Source of the DNA: Fibrobacter sp.
Lineage (GTDB): Bacteria > Fibrobacterota > Fibrobacteria > Fibrobacterales > Fibrobacteraceae
DNA: 59,801 bases
Assembly: GCA_024398875.1 (NCBI GenBank)
Contig: JAKSIJ010000006.1
Location: forward strand, 1-59,801
Direction: 5' to 3'
Position numbers and translations under genes: made by a program. A model generated the notes under the pieces. The model was not told where the DNA came from. It did not search any database and worked only from the letters and a program-made list of their open reading frames with translations. Shown piece by piece: positions 17,232 through 25,647 of the stretch. Position 1 is the stretch's first letter, and the number at the start of each line of letters is the position of its first letter.

Positions 17232-19364
17232 CTAATTCTTAACACAACGGAGCCCAAAGCCGCGGTCCTTCTCATTGTAGGTAGAACCGTAATAATCAAA
17301 GTCGTCATAACGGTAATCCAAATACCAATAGAAGGCCCGGGTGGAGGGATAAAGGGAGGACTCGGTCGCCGCCCAGAAATTAGTGAAATAATTCACATCG
17401 TCAAACTCATATCTGCTATATTCTGCAGAGGCATTCGCATGCTTACCATAATATGCACCTGTAGGAATAGCGGAGAATCCATACTTATCTGTTGCTGCAG
17501 AGGCGTAATAGTATGTCGTCGACCAGCCCTTTTGTGACTTCAAATGGACACCAGCATCATCATCTTCTACTTTTGACACATAATTTGTAAGTGTTGCCCA
17601 ATCCGTGGAATCTGGGACATGCCAACCTGAGGGGCAAATTCCCTGATGCTTTTCTTCGATAAGGTCTACTGCTGTTTCACCGACATAATCCTTGGGCAAA
17701 TTCATGGCGGCAGCCCAGGTGTACAACCGTCCCGCGACATTACAATTCTTTTCCACATTCTGATAGCACCAACTTTGGCCTTGCAGATTTCCATTATTCT
17801 TATCGTAGTAGTTCAAATTCTCTGCCATCCATGTCTGGAGACCAATTGTCGTCGTTCTATAGGTTTTTCCATCACGCGAATCCTTCATGGTTCCATAGTC
17901 GTATTCTGGATTAAAGAAGGCTTCCTTCGGATAATCATACAAACCAGCCTTACGCCAAGCCCTTGCCTCACAAACATAATCAGTGCCACTGGAATTCGGT
18001 TCAATATTGCCTTCACGGCTCTCTGTACAGGCCTTTTGCATCGACTTTTCTGTAGACGTAAGCATTCTAATGATGTAGCCGTCGCAAACCAGCGTATCTC
18101 CTAGAAGTTCGCTGTAGGCATTCATATTTTTTGCCATATAGCCATCGCCTAGTTCCTCACAAGAGCCGAAATCTAGAGCGTTGCCAGCAAACATGTAAAT
18201 GTATTTTTCAAAGTCGGGAACACTTCCCCCCAGCGTTTCAAGATTCTTTCTGATAGTGACGAGGTCTGCCGTGATAGCCCAATCAGCCATCTTTACCATG
18301 TTTGCATCATAATCCGTCTCATCGCCCGAAGTCCAAGCACCATCTTCTTCAATGGAAGTGCTAATATTCGTAAGCAGTTTCGTCAAATCAGCATCGGAGT
18401 TGGTACCCTGCAGCAGGAGCGTAATCGCTAGCAATTTCGCATCATCATCGCTTGACCCAAAAATGGACAAGTCCTCAAATGAATGATTGAACTTTGGCAA
18501 ACCAAAGATATCTGCCACCTCTTGTTCAGCTTTTGCTTTTGCCGCCGGAACGTTTTTATAGGAGGTTGTCTGCGTGTATAAGTAGATGGCACGACGAACC
18601 ACCAAATTCGTGAGCACGTTTATATTCACCTTTTCCTTTTCAGCAAAATCGGACAATGCACGCAATGTCAGCGGCACAGACGTCGTGGAATAATCAACAA
18701 TATTCGTGTATAAACCGGAAGCCTGTATGGTGGCGTATTGAGATTGCAAAGACACCTTAGCAGAAGTATAGGCGCCAAGATCACTGGAGATTTCCCATTC
18801 AAAGACCGTCCCTGTAGGGTCCAAGACCTCATCCAATTCAGAAATTTTTACAGTGCCACCACTTGTATAGGGGCCCATTTCTACCACACCTGTAAATACT
18901 TTTTTAGAAATGGGCTTTGTCGGAATATCTTCTCCAGGACCGGGAACACTGGAACTAGAGGCCTTTTCAGAGGAAGAGGAAATAGGCTTAGATGAAGAGG
19001 AGGTAGAGTTAGACGAGGAGGGCTTTCCATCAGAGGAAGTTTCCTTCGTTGACGAAGAGGATTTTCTCTTTTGAGAAGATGAAGAATTTTCATCGTCAGG
19101 ATCATCGTCATCATCGGTTTCTAGCGATTTCCACTCCAAATCTTCACACACAAAATCAGCAGCCTCGTCTTCGACAAAAATAACTTCGCCTTCACGAGCT
19201 TCCGTACATTTTCCCAAATCGTAGATAGTTTCTACCGAGGATACTTTTTCGCTGGATGAAGATTCTTTTCCAGAATCTTCCGAAGAGGTTGAGGAATCGC
19301 TTCCACAACCAACCAAAAGAGAGGCTGCAACACTGACAATGCCTAGCAGTTTCAATCCTTTCAT
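17232..19364 (-). CDS. Lipoprotein with C-terminal FISUMP domain
   Basis: The 710-residue protein has a lipoprotein signal (MKGLKLLGIVSVAASLLVGC) and long Ser-rich low-complexity linkers (about residues 22-45 and 90-145). A middle region (about 150-400) is probably an all-alpha/beta domain with LVVRRAIYLYTQTTS. A C-terminal FISUMP domain (about 500-710) has the family phrases DGKTYRTTTIGLQTWMAENL, AGRLYTWAAAM, GICPSGWHVPDSTDW and GFGLRCVKN. This domain family (TIGR02145) was defined from the many paralogs in Fibrobacter succinogenes and is the best taxonomic marker here. Function is unknown; surface location is inferred. The start has a strong GGAGGAATT site. Confidence 0.93.
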   Translation of the reverse strand: MKGLKLLGIVSVAASLLVGCGSDSSTSSEDSGKESSSSEKVSSVETIYDLGKCTEAREGEVIFVEDEAADFVCEDLEWKSLETDDDDDPDDENSSSSQKRKSSSSTKETSSDGKPSSSNSTSSSSKPISSSSEKASSSSVPGPGEDIPTKPISKKVFTGVVEMGPYTSGGTVKISELDEVLDPTGTVFEWEISSDLGAYTSAKVSLQSQYATIQASGLYTNIVDYSTTSVPLTLRALSDFAEKEKVNINVLTNLVVRRAIYLYTQTTSYKNVPAAKAKAEQEVADIFGLPKFNHSFEDLSIFGSSDDDAKLLAITLLLQGTNSDADLTKLLTNISTSIEEDGAWTSGDETDYDANMVKMADWAITADLVTIRKNLETLGGSVPDFEKYIYMFAGNALDFGSCEELGDGYMAKNMNAYSELLGDTLVCDGYIIRMLTSTEKSMQKACTESREGNIEPNSSGTDYVCEARAWRKAGLYDYPKEAFFNPEYDYGTMKDSRDGKTYRTTTIGLQTWMAENLNYYDKNNGNLQGQSWCYQNVEKNCNVAGRLYTWAAAMNLPKDYVGETAVDLIEEKHQGICPSGWHVPDSTDWATLTNYVSKVEDDDAGVHLKSQKGWSTTYYYASAATDKYGFSAIPTGAYYGKHANASAEYSRYEFDDVNYFTNFWAATESSLYPSTRAFYWYLDYRYDDFDYYGSTYNEKDRGFGLRCVKN

Positions 19365-19526
19365 AATTCCTCCAATAGGGAAAACATCTCTCTTTGAAAT
19401 TTAATAATTATTGAAAACAACAGAAAAATAGTTTGTCAGGAAACCGCCGTTTAAGGGCGAGTCAACCTTTTTTTGCAAAAACAGCGACCCAGAGGCCGCC
19501 GTCCAATTACTGCACCAAGTCTCAGG

Positions 19527-20090
19527 CTAGAAATCTGCTGCCGAGGTCAAAGCCTTCTGCGCTTCCATCTCATCCAGCTGAATCTGATGGAGAACCACAT
19601 GCCCCATGGTGAGGCTCTGCTGGACATCGATGATGCGCTGGTTGGTGGAGCCGCGGAACTTGATTTCCAGAGACCGCTTAGCCATAATGAATGGGCCATC
19701 GATGAGGATATCCGCAAAGCTGAGAAGTTCCAGCATTTCCGGCTTCTCGGGAATGAGTTCCATGAGACGCTCGTAGGTATAGCCCGTAAAGATGACCAAG
19801 TTCATGCCCCGCTCCTTGATTTCGCGGGCCAGAGGAATAAGAGCCATGGATTGCTCCATAGGATCTCCACCGCTGAAGGTAACGCCATCCAGCAGAGGAT
19901 TTTCCTCGATCATCTGGAGGATTTCTTCACGATCGATGAAGTGACCGCCGGCGAAATCATGGGTCTGAGGGTTATGACAACCCGGGCAGTGATGGTGGCA
20001 GCCTTGAGTGAAAACCGTGAGGCGGATACCCGGACCGTCAACATACGATTCGGGTTCGATGCCTGCAATGCGAAGAGGAGGATATTCCAT
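19527..20090 (-). CDS. nrdG: Anaerobic ribonucleotide reductase activating protein NrdG
   Basis: NrdG is the radical SAM activase that places the glycyl radical on class III ribonucleotide reductase. The 187-residue protein has the motif C-HHH-C-PG-C (in TQGCHHHCPGCHNPQTH) for its 4Fe-4S cluster, preceded by ESYVDGPGIRLTVF, and a GVTFSGGDPMEQ segment that binds SAM. All are standard. It is the third gene of the operon after the NrdD core and the separate glycyl-radical peptide, whose stop lies 31 bases upstream. Confidence 0.96.
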   Translation of the reverse strand: MEYPPLRIAGIEPESYVDGPGIRLTVFTQGCHHHCPGCHNPQTHDFAGGHFIDREEILQMIEENPLLDGVTFSGGDPMEQSMALIPLAREIKERGMNLVIFTGYTYERLMELIPEKPEMLELLSFADILIDGPFIMAKRSLEIKFRGSTNQRIIDVQQSLTMGHVVLHQIQLDEMEAQKALTSAADF

Positions 20091-20121
20091 AGGAATTCTG
20101 CGCTATGAGATTAAAAGCGCT

Positions 20122-20268
20122 TTACACTCCGTGCTTCACGCGGTCATTCACTTCGGCACGCTTGGCGTTATTGAAGCGATCGATTGTACCTACCAAGTAA
20201 CCAGTGATACGACGAATGCGTTCAAAACCAATACCTTCACCAAATTTGGACTTTTCTTGTTCTGACAT
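20122..20268 (-). CDS. Separate glycyl-radical tail of class III ribonucleotide reductase (48 residues)
   Basis: The 48-residue product reads like the C-terminal end of NrdD: an RRITGYL segment at residues 19-25 with the predicted radical glycine at Gly23 (compare RxCGYL in one-piece enzymes), followed by DRFNNAKRAE and DRVKHGV. It has its own strong ribosome binding site (AAAAAGGAG, 7 bases before the ATG). It begins 20 bases after the stop codon of the 777-residue NrdD core and is in a different frame, so simple stop read-through cannot make a fusion. The core ends right after its Zn-type cysteines and lacks any glycyl-radical motif. I infer a two-subunit enzyme activated by NrdG. Confidence 0.88.
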   Translation of the reverse strand: MSEQEKSKFGEGIGFERIRRITGYLVGTIDRFNNAKRAEVNDRVKHGV

Positions 20269-20288
20269 TTTGTCTCCTTTTTAACATT

Positions 20289-22622
20289 TTAACGAATGCC
20301 ACGGAAAGCAGGCATTCCCGGGAACTTTTTCCGGAGTTCTTCTATCTTTTCGTTTGAAATGGCGTGTCCTTCACTGCGGCCGCAACGAGGGCAACAGTCT
20401 CCAATCACACCCACAAATCCGCAAACGGGGTCGCGGTCTACAGGGTGGTTGATGGAGCCGTAGCCAATGCCCACTTCATCCATGTAGCGCACAATCTTTT
20501 CGAAGGCGTCCAAGTTCTGAGTCGGATCGCCATCCAGTTCGATGTAGCTGATATGGCCAGCATTGGTGAGTGCGTGGTACGGAGCCTCAAGAGCAAGCTT
20601 CTTGAAGGCGGAAATCTTGTAGTACACCGGCACGTGGAAGGAGTTTGTGTAGTAATCGCGGTCGGTAACGCCCGGAATGATGCCGAACTTCTTCTTGTCG
20701 ATGCGGACGAAACGGCCAGAAAGGCCTTCTGCAGGCGTAGCAATCAAGCCGAAGTTAAGGCCCGTGCGCTTAGATTCATTATCGCAGAATTCGCGCATGT
20801 GGCCGATAATCTTGAGACCCAGCTGCTGGGATTCCTCGGATTCACCGTGGTGCTTGCCCGTGAGCATGACGAGGGTTTCTGCTAGGCCGATGAAACCGAT
20901 AGAGAGCGTACCGTGCTTGATGACTTCTTCAACGGTATCTTCCCAACCCAACTTGTCGGAGTCCATCCAGACACCCTGACCCATGAGGAAGGGGAAGTTC
21001 TTCACCTTGCGCTTGCTCTGGACGTGGAAGCGTTCCATGAGCTGGTCGCTGACCAACTGAAGCATGCGATCCAGTTCCTTGAAGAACAGGTCCACAGACT
21101 TCATCTTGATGGCGATGCGCGGAAGGTTGATGGAAGTGAAGCTCAGGTTACCACGACCGAAAGAGACCTCGCGACTGGGGTCATAGACGTTACCAATCAC
21201 GCGGGTACGGCAACCCATGTAAGCAATTTCCGTTTCCGGACGGCCTTCCTTGTAATACTGCAGGTTATAGGGAGCATCCTGGAAACTGAAGTTGGGGAAC
21301 AAGCGCTTGGCACTCACGCGGCAAGCCAACTTGAACAAATCGTAGTTCGGATCGCCCTGGTCCAGGTTTATGCCCTTCTTCACGCGGAAAATCTGAATGG
21401 GGAAGATGGCCGTTTCGCCACCACCCAAGCCCTCTTCCGTAGTGAGGAGGAGGTTACGCATCACCATGCGGGCTTCCGGTTCGGTGCACATACCATAGTT
21501 GATGCTGGAGAACGGAGTCTGGGCACCAGCGCGGCTGTGCATGGAGTTCAAGTTGTGGACGAAAGCTTCCATAGCCTGGAAAGTGGTCTTGTCCGTTTCT
21601 TCATAAGCCTGCTTTTCCGCAAACTTCTGAGACTTCATCACCACTTCCATGTCGAAGGACTTGGAAAGTTCGCGGGCTTCTGCCTGAGCAAATGCTTCGT
21701 TAGGAACAAGCGTTGCCACCATTCCCATCTCTTCCATTTCGGAATGAAGCTTCTTCAACACAGGGCGGACTTCTTCTTCATCCTTGCCGGTAAAGAGCAT
21801 CAAGGCTTTCACCATGTTAGAAAGATAAGCCTTGCGGTAAGTGATGCGAACACCATCAGCCATGGCATAGTCGAAGTTAGGGATGGACTGACCACCATGC
21901 TGATCGTTCTGGTTACTCTGAATGGCAATGGCGGCGAGAGCGGCATAGCTGCGGATATCGCGAGGAGCGCGAAGATGACCGTGACCCGTATTGAAACCGT
22001 TTTTGAACAACTTAATAAGGTCAATCTGGCAGCACGTCATGGTGAGGGAATAGAAATCCAAATCATGAATATGGATGTCGCCTTCCATATGAGCGCGGCT
22101 GTGTTCCGGCTTCAACATCATCATGGTGTAGAAATGCTTGGCAGATTCCGAACCGTACTTCAGCATGGTGCCCATAGCGGTATCGCCATCGATATTGGCG
22201 TTTTCACGCTTCAAATCGGATTCCTTGGCAGAACTATATGTGATATCCTTGAGGGTGTGCATCAGGCGAGTATTGACTTCGCGAACGCGGGTGCGTTCCG
22301 CACGATACAGAATGTAGCTCTTGGCGGTAATGCCATAGCCATTTTCCGTGAGAGCCTTTTCAACAGCATCCTGAATTTCTTCAATGTCCGGCTTATTCTT
22401 GCCTTCAGCTTCTAGGCGGCCCACTGCGTAGGCAGAGACCTTGAGAGCCGTGCTGCTCAGGATGTCTTCGTGGCCGAGGAGGTCCATCTGATCCTGGGAG
22501 GCCTTAATTTGTTCGTTAAGTTCGCCAGAAGCGCGGAACGCCTTGGTAATGGCGTCAGAAATCTTCTCAATGTTGAACGGCATTTCGCGGCCGTCACGCT
22601 TTTTCACTGTAAAAATCATCAC
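20289..22622 (-). CDS. nrdD: Anaerobic ribonucleoside-triphosphate reductase NrdD, core without radical tail
   Basis: This enzyme reduces ribonucleoside triphosphates to deoxy forms without oxygen. The 777-residue protein starts with an ATP-cone (FTVKKRDGREMPFNIEKI, about residues 4-100) for allosteric control. The catalytic barrel has Cys471 in YMGCRTRV as the likely thiyl-radical residue, and the C-terminus carries a Cys cluster (PVCGFVG, then GDCCPRCGR) at the Zn site. It stops at PAFRGIR, about 25 residues after that site, without the RxxGY radical loop; that loop is encoded by the next gene. Two NrdR-type boxes lie 64-111 bases upstream. Confidence 0.96.
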   Translation of the reverse strand: MMIFTVKKRDGREMPFNIEKISDAITKAFRASGELNEQIKASQDQMDLLGHEDILSSTALKVSAYAVGRLEAEGKNKPDIEEIQDAVEKALTENGYGITAKSYILYRAERTRVREVNTRLMHTLKDITYSSAKESDLKRENANIDGDTAMGTMLKYGSESAKHFYTMMMLKPEHSRAHMEGDIHIHDLDFYSLTMTCCQIDLIKLFKNGFNTGHGHLRAPRDIRSYAALAAIAIQSNQNDQHGGQSIPNFDYAMADGVRITYRKAYLSNMVKALMLFTGKDEEEVRPVLKKLHSEMEEMGMVATLVPNEAFAQAEARELSKSFDMEVVMKSQKFAEKQAYEETDKTTFQAMEAFVHNLNSMHSRAGAQTPFSSINYGMCTEPEARMVMRNLLLTTEEGLGGGETAIFPIQIFRVKKGINLDQGDPNYDLFKLACRVSAKRLFPNFSFQDAPYNLQYYKEGRPETEIAYMGCRTRVIGNVYDPSREVSFGRGNLSFTSINLPRIAIKMKSVDLFFKELDRMLQLVSDQLMERFHVQSKRKVKNFPFLMGQGVWMDSDKLGWEDTVEEVIKHGTLSIGFIGLAETLVMLTGKHHGESEESQQLGLKIIGHMREFCDNESKRTGLNFGLIATPAEGLSGRFVRIDKKKFGIIPGVTDRDYYTNSFHVPVYYKISAFKKLALEAPYHALTNAGHISYIELDGDPTQNLDAFEKIVRYMDEVGIGYGSINHPVDRDPVCGFVGVIGDCCPRCGRSEGHAISNEKIEELRKKFPGMPAFRGIR

Positions 22623-22685
22623 ACAACCCTTAATCTTTCGGCATTTTCACCAATGTTTCAAAAGATAATAGATAATTCTAGGACA

Positions 22686-22733
22686 ACACAACATCTTGTG
22701 TATGAGGGCGGACCACCACCACAAGATGTAGGA
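22686..22733 (-). promoter_or_regulatory. Tandem NrdR-box-like operators upstream of nrdD
   Basis: Box 1 (22686-22701) is ACACAACATCTTGTGT, with perfect 6-bp arms ACACAA/TTGTGT, and fits the NrdR pattern CACWWNNNNWWGTG. Box 2 starts at the same register 33 bases away (22720-22733) and matches its left half (CACAA) and TAG but not the final TG. Paired boxes about three helical turns apart are the known layout for NrdR control of ribonucleotide reductase genes. The two boxes also share the inverted pair ACATCTTGTG / CACAAGATGT. Confidence 0.65.
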
Positions 22734-22831
22734 AATAAGATAATAAAAAGGACGAACTAGGGGTGCCAGTCCGGGGTGGGAAAATTGTAATTTGTAGCTG
22801 GAAATTCAAAAAACATCCCACGGAGTTTTTT

Positions 22832-23359
22832 ATGGCAAAAAATGTTCTGATTCTCCTCTCTCACCCTAATTTTGATAACTCTTTATTCAGCAAATACTTA
22901 GCAAACACTGTTCAAAAATCGGATGATTTTCAGGTACGACTCCTTGACAAAAACATGGAAAATGGTTACTTCGATTTGGAAACTGAAAAAACTCTTTTGC
23001 GGGATTGCAACGCCCTGGTGTGGCAATTCCCAATTTACTGGTATAACTGTCCCGCCAGCCTCCGGAATTGGCAAGACCAGATACTCAGCCCCATCGTCTA
23101 CAGTGCAGACAACTTCTTGAAAGGAAAGCCCGTCCAAGCCGTATTTACCGCGGGCGCCGCAGAAAAAGAATACGGACCCACGGGCCTAAACCGCTATACT
23201 GCAGAGGAAATGCTTCGTCCGATGGAAATGGCCGTAAACGCCAGCGGCATGGTCTGGAAAAAGCCCCTCGGCTTTTACGGCTGCAGCGGAACACCCGACG
23301 AGAAAGACCTAGCACAAATGGCAAGGACCTACGAAAAAGCACTGCAGGAACTACTTTAA
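22832..23359 (+). CDS. Flavodoxin-fold NAD(P)H oxidoreductase (KefF/MdaB-like)
   Basis: The 175-residue protein fits the NAD(P)H dehydrogenase (quinone) family: NVLILLSHPNFDNSLFSKYL at the N-terminus (phosphate-binding loop region for FMN), ALVWQFPIYWYNCPASLRNWQD in the middle, and a GAAEKEYGPTG segment before the C-terminal helix. It probably reduces quinones or similar electrophiles using FMN. I start at the ATG at 22832 because a CGGAG site precedes it; the frame is open to 22763 but has no signal there. Its last 9 bases overlap the convergent SIMPL gene. Confidence 0.85.
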   Translation: MAKNVLILLSHPNFDNSLFSKYLANTVQKSDDFQVRLLDKNMENGYFDLETEKTLLRDCNALVWQFPIYWYNCPASLRNWQDQILSPIVYSADNFLKGKPVQAVFTAGAAEKEYGPTGLNRYTAEEMLRPMEMAVNASGMVWKKPLGFYGCSGTPDEKDLAQMARTYEKALQELL

Positions 23360-24145
23360 TTCCACGCCCAACTGTACGTTCACGCTGATTTCCACAGAGT
23401 CCGCAATGGCGGATTCGTCGGGAGCGGAGCCGTCCATTCCGTTGGAAGCAAAGGCCATGGCCTTATAGCGATGCATTCCCATGGGCATTACATTTGAGCC
23501 CATGTCATTCATATAGAGCACACGGCCCACTTTCAAACCGGCGCCAGCTGCATAATGGGAGGCTTTGGCAAGGCCCTCACGCACAGCAGCCTCAATCATT
23601 ACGCCCTGCAAAGAATCCTGAGCGGCAAGTGTTGTCTGCGTAGGGTAAATTTCCACATCCGGCTGGGACGCAAGCAGTTCCGACAAGGCCGCAGCATCTC
23701 TCCGAGAATCCAGCTTTACCTGAAAATGTTGAGTGGCGCGGTAGCCCGTCAATTTGCGGCCACCATCCCGATAAGACCATTCCTTCGTCAAGGAAACGCT
23801 GTTCTGCTCGATATTGGACTCCGCAATATCAAGGCTTTTGACAGTCTCGAAAATTTTTGCGCGACGAGCCGACAGTTTCTTGTAGGCTCCATCCTTATCG
23901 GTATCGCGAAGTTCCACCGAAAAATTAGCGATGAACTGGTTTGCCTCAAACTTTTGAGACTTGTGGGCAGTCAATTCCACCTTGGGCACAACAAAGCCCC
24001 CTGCAGCACTTTCCATAGCGGGGGTATGGTTGCAATCGCAGGCCACCAACAAAACCGCGATGCCCGTGAGGAACAAGGAAATGCTGGTTGCACGCACCGC
24101 AATTCCAGAAATGCGGAAAAAACGGGAAATTTTCTTAGCATTCAT
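23351..24145 (-). CDS. SIMPL-domain (DUF541) lipoprotein or exported protein
   Basis: The 264-residue protein has a long basic N-region and a hydrophobic stretch ending VLLVACDC, a probable lipobox (LVAC), so it is likely outer-membrane or periplasmic. The rest follows the SIMPL/DUF541 family: a first strand with ANFSVELRDTD, KIFETVKSLDIAESNIEQNSVSL, GYRATQHFQVKL, then AVREGLAKASHYAAGAGLKVGRVLYM and a closing VEISVNVQLGVEL strand. Function in this family is poorly known (oxidative-stress and envelope roles have been proposed). It ends the five-gene leftward run that begins at lptF. An AAAGGAG site precedes the ATG. Confidence 0.85.
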   Translation of the reverse strand: MNAKKISRFFRISGIAVRATSISLFLTGIAVLLVACDCNHTPAMESAAGGFVVPKVELTAHKSQKFEANQFIANFSVELRDTDKDGAYKKLSARRAKIFETVKSLDIAESNIEQNSVSLTKEWSYRDGGRKLTGYRATQHFQVKLDSRRDAAALSELLASQPDVEIYPTQTTLAAQDSLQGVMIEAAVREGLAKASHYAAGAGLKVGRVLYMNDMGSNVMPMGMHRYKAMAFASNGMDGSAPDESAIADSVEISVNVQLGVELK

Positions 24146-24168
24146 AAAACGCTCCTTTTAGGAACAAT

Positions 24169-25647
24169 TTACTTATATGCCGTTTGAGGAACAAGAGAAA
24201 AAATCAGCTTCAGGAGAACCGCCACCAGAATGGTGGTGGTCATGCTGATGAAAGGCATCCAAGGCCAGCTGAATATGCCACCGAGCAGTGCCGGCACGCC
24301 AAAAGCGGGAATTCCCTGAATGAGGACAAGGCTTGCCATGCCACAGAGAACAGCCGCAATAACCATCCAAGGGCGAAGATTCTTCACAAAGAAGGCCAGG
24401 ATGAACATGCCAAGAAGCGGACCAGTGAAAAGCCCCGTAAAGAAGAGGGCATTTTTGAGAAGGCTTCCCTGCTGTGTAGCTGCAAACAAAGCAAAGAACA
24501 CGCCCAAAACGCCCCAGACGACAGTCCATATTTTTGCGCGTTTTAGGCCACCGATTCCCTCTTCTTCCTTCCAACCCAAAAAATCGTGTTCAGAAGTATT
24601 ACTGAGAGAGTTTATTGCACCGGAAAGACTGCTCATGGCAGCCGCACAAATGGCAGCAACAATCAAACCCGTCACGCCTTGAGGGAGTCCATTTACGATA
24701 AAGTAAGGGAACACATCATTCTGGCCAATGCCCTCGGGAAGAGCGCCCGCCTTAGCCACCTTGTAGTAGACGAAAAGCGCCGCCCCCACCCAGTAGAACA
24801 AAACGGAAACCACACAGCCAAGCACCATGGAGAGAACACTGGAACGGTTGGCGGCCTTTACATCCTTGCAGCTGAGATAGCGCTGCACAAACTGCTGATC
24901 GCAACCGCGAATGGCAATTTCAAGAATGGCGTAGGCAAAGCCAGCAGAAATGAGAGTTCGGGCGTCGGAGATATCCATGGAGGGATTCCACCAGCGGGTT
25001 TTGCCCGCCTCCCCTGCCATGGCAGCCATCTCCCCAAATCCACCCACGGAATTAGCAATGAGAATGAGCACCAACAGGCCACCCCCAAAGAACACGCAGA
25101 ACTGGAGCACGTCCGTCCAGATGACGGCTTTGATGCCGCCAAACCAGGTGTAGAAAATAGCGACAGCAGCAGAAACGATAATTGCAATTTTGAGGTCCAC
25201 ATGAAGGATTTGCGCGAGCACTAGAGACGGGGCGTAAAGCAAAATTCCCGTGCGGAGCAGCAAATGCAAGCAATAGAAAACTGCGGCCAGGCGGCGCACC
25301 GTCTTGGAATCAAAGCGACGTTCAAAAAGTTCGTAAGCGCTGTTGATGCCTGCCGTGCGGAATCGCGGAATGAAAATAAAACCTACTACAAAAATACTGA
25401 GGAGCGCGCCTATTTGGAACATGAGGAAAGTCATGTCATCGCCATAAACATCTGCAGGCGCGCCCAGGAATGTCGTGGCACTGACAGAAGTTGCAATGAG
25501 GCTGATTCCCACAGCCACCCAGGGCATGGCGCCGCCGCCAAACATGTATTCCTTCAGATTTTTATTTCCACGAGAGACGAACAAGCCTATCAAAAGGGAA
25601 AACAGCAGATAGGCTGCAAGAACAATCCAATCTATGACAGTAAACAT
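24169..25647 (-). CDS. Sodium:solute symporter (SSS family)
   Basis: The 492-residue protein has about 13 hydrophobic segments and the family opening DWIVLAAYLLFSLLIGLFVSRG, then LKEYMFGGGAMPWVAVGISLIATSVSATTFLGAPADVY, where the SATTFLG stretch is typical of SSS carriers for sugars, sialic acid or similar solutes. The substrate cannot be read from sequence. Its ATG overlaps the TAA of the upstream GGDEF gene (TAATG), which indicates translational coupling in the lptF-lptG-GGDEF-SSS operon. Its C-terminus is short (VPQTAYK). Confidence 0.92.
   Translation of the reverse strand: MFTVIDWIVLAAYLLFSLLIGLFVSRGNKNLKEYMFGGGAMPWVAVGISLIATSVSATTFLGAPADVYGDDMTFLMFQIGALLSIFVVGFIFIPRFRTAGINSAYELFERRFDSKTVRRLAAVFYCLHLLLRTGILLYAPSLVLAQILHVDLKIAIIVSAAVAIFYTWFGGIKAVIWTDVLQFCVFFGGGLLVLILIANSVGGFGEMAAMAGEAGKTRWWNPSMDISDARTLISAGFAYAILEIAIRGCDQQFVQRYLSCKDVKAANRSSVLSMVLGCVVSVLFYWVGAALFVYYKVAKAGALPEGIGQNDVFPYFIVNGLPQGVTGLIVAAICAAAMSSLSGAINSLSNTSEHDFLGWKEEEGIGGLKRAKIWTVVWGVLGVFFALFAATQQGSLLKNALFFTGLFTGPLLGMFILAFFVKNLRPWMVIAAVLCGMASLVLIQGIPAFGVPALLGGIFSWPWMPFISMTTTILVAVLLKLIFSLVPQTAYK

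Noticed and set aside
19440-19526. Terminator after nrdG
   Set aside because: A T-run follows a GC-rich stretch, but the stem has several bulges and I cannot support it.
20268-20291. Frameshift or stop read-through joining NrdD core and tail
   Set aside because: The tail is in another frame, has its own strong ribosome binding site, and no slippery sequence is seen.
20913-22415. 500-codon + strand frame opposite nrdD
   Set aside because: It is the shadow of a strongly conserved gene and is His/Val-rich without any family pattern.
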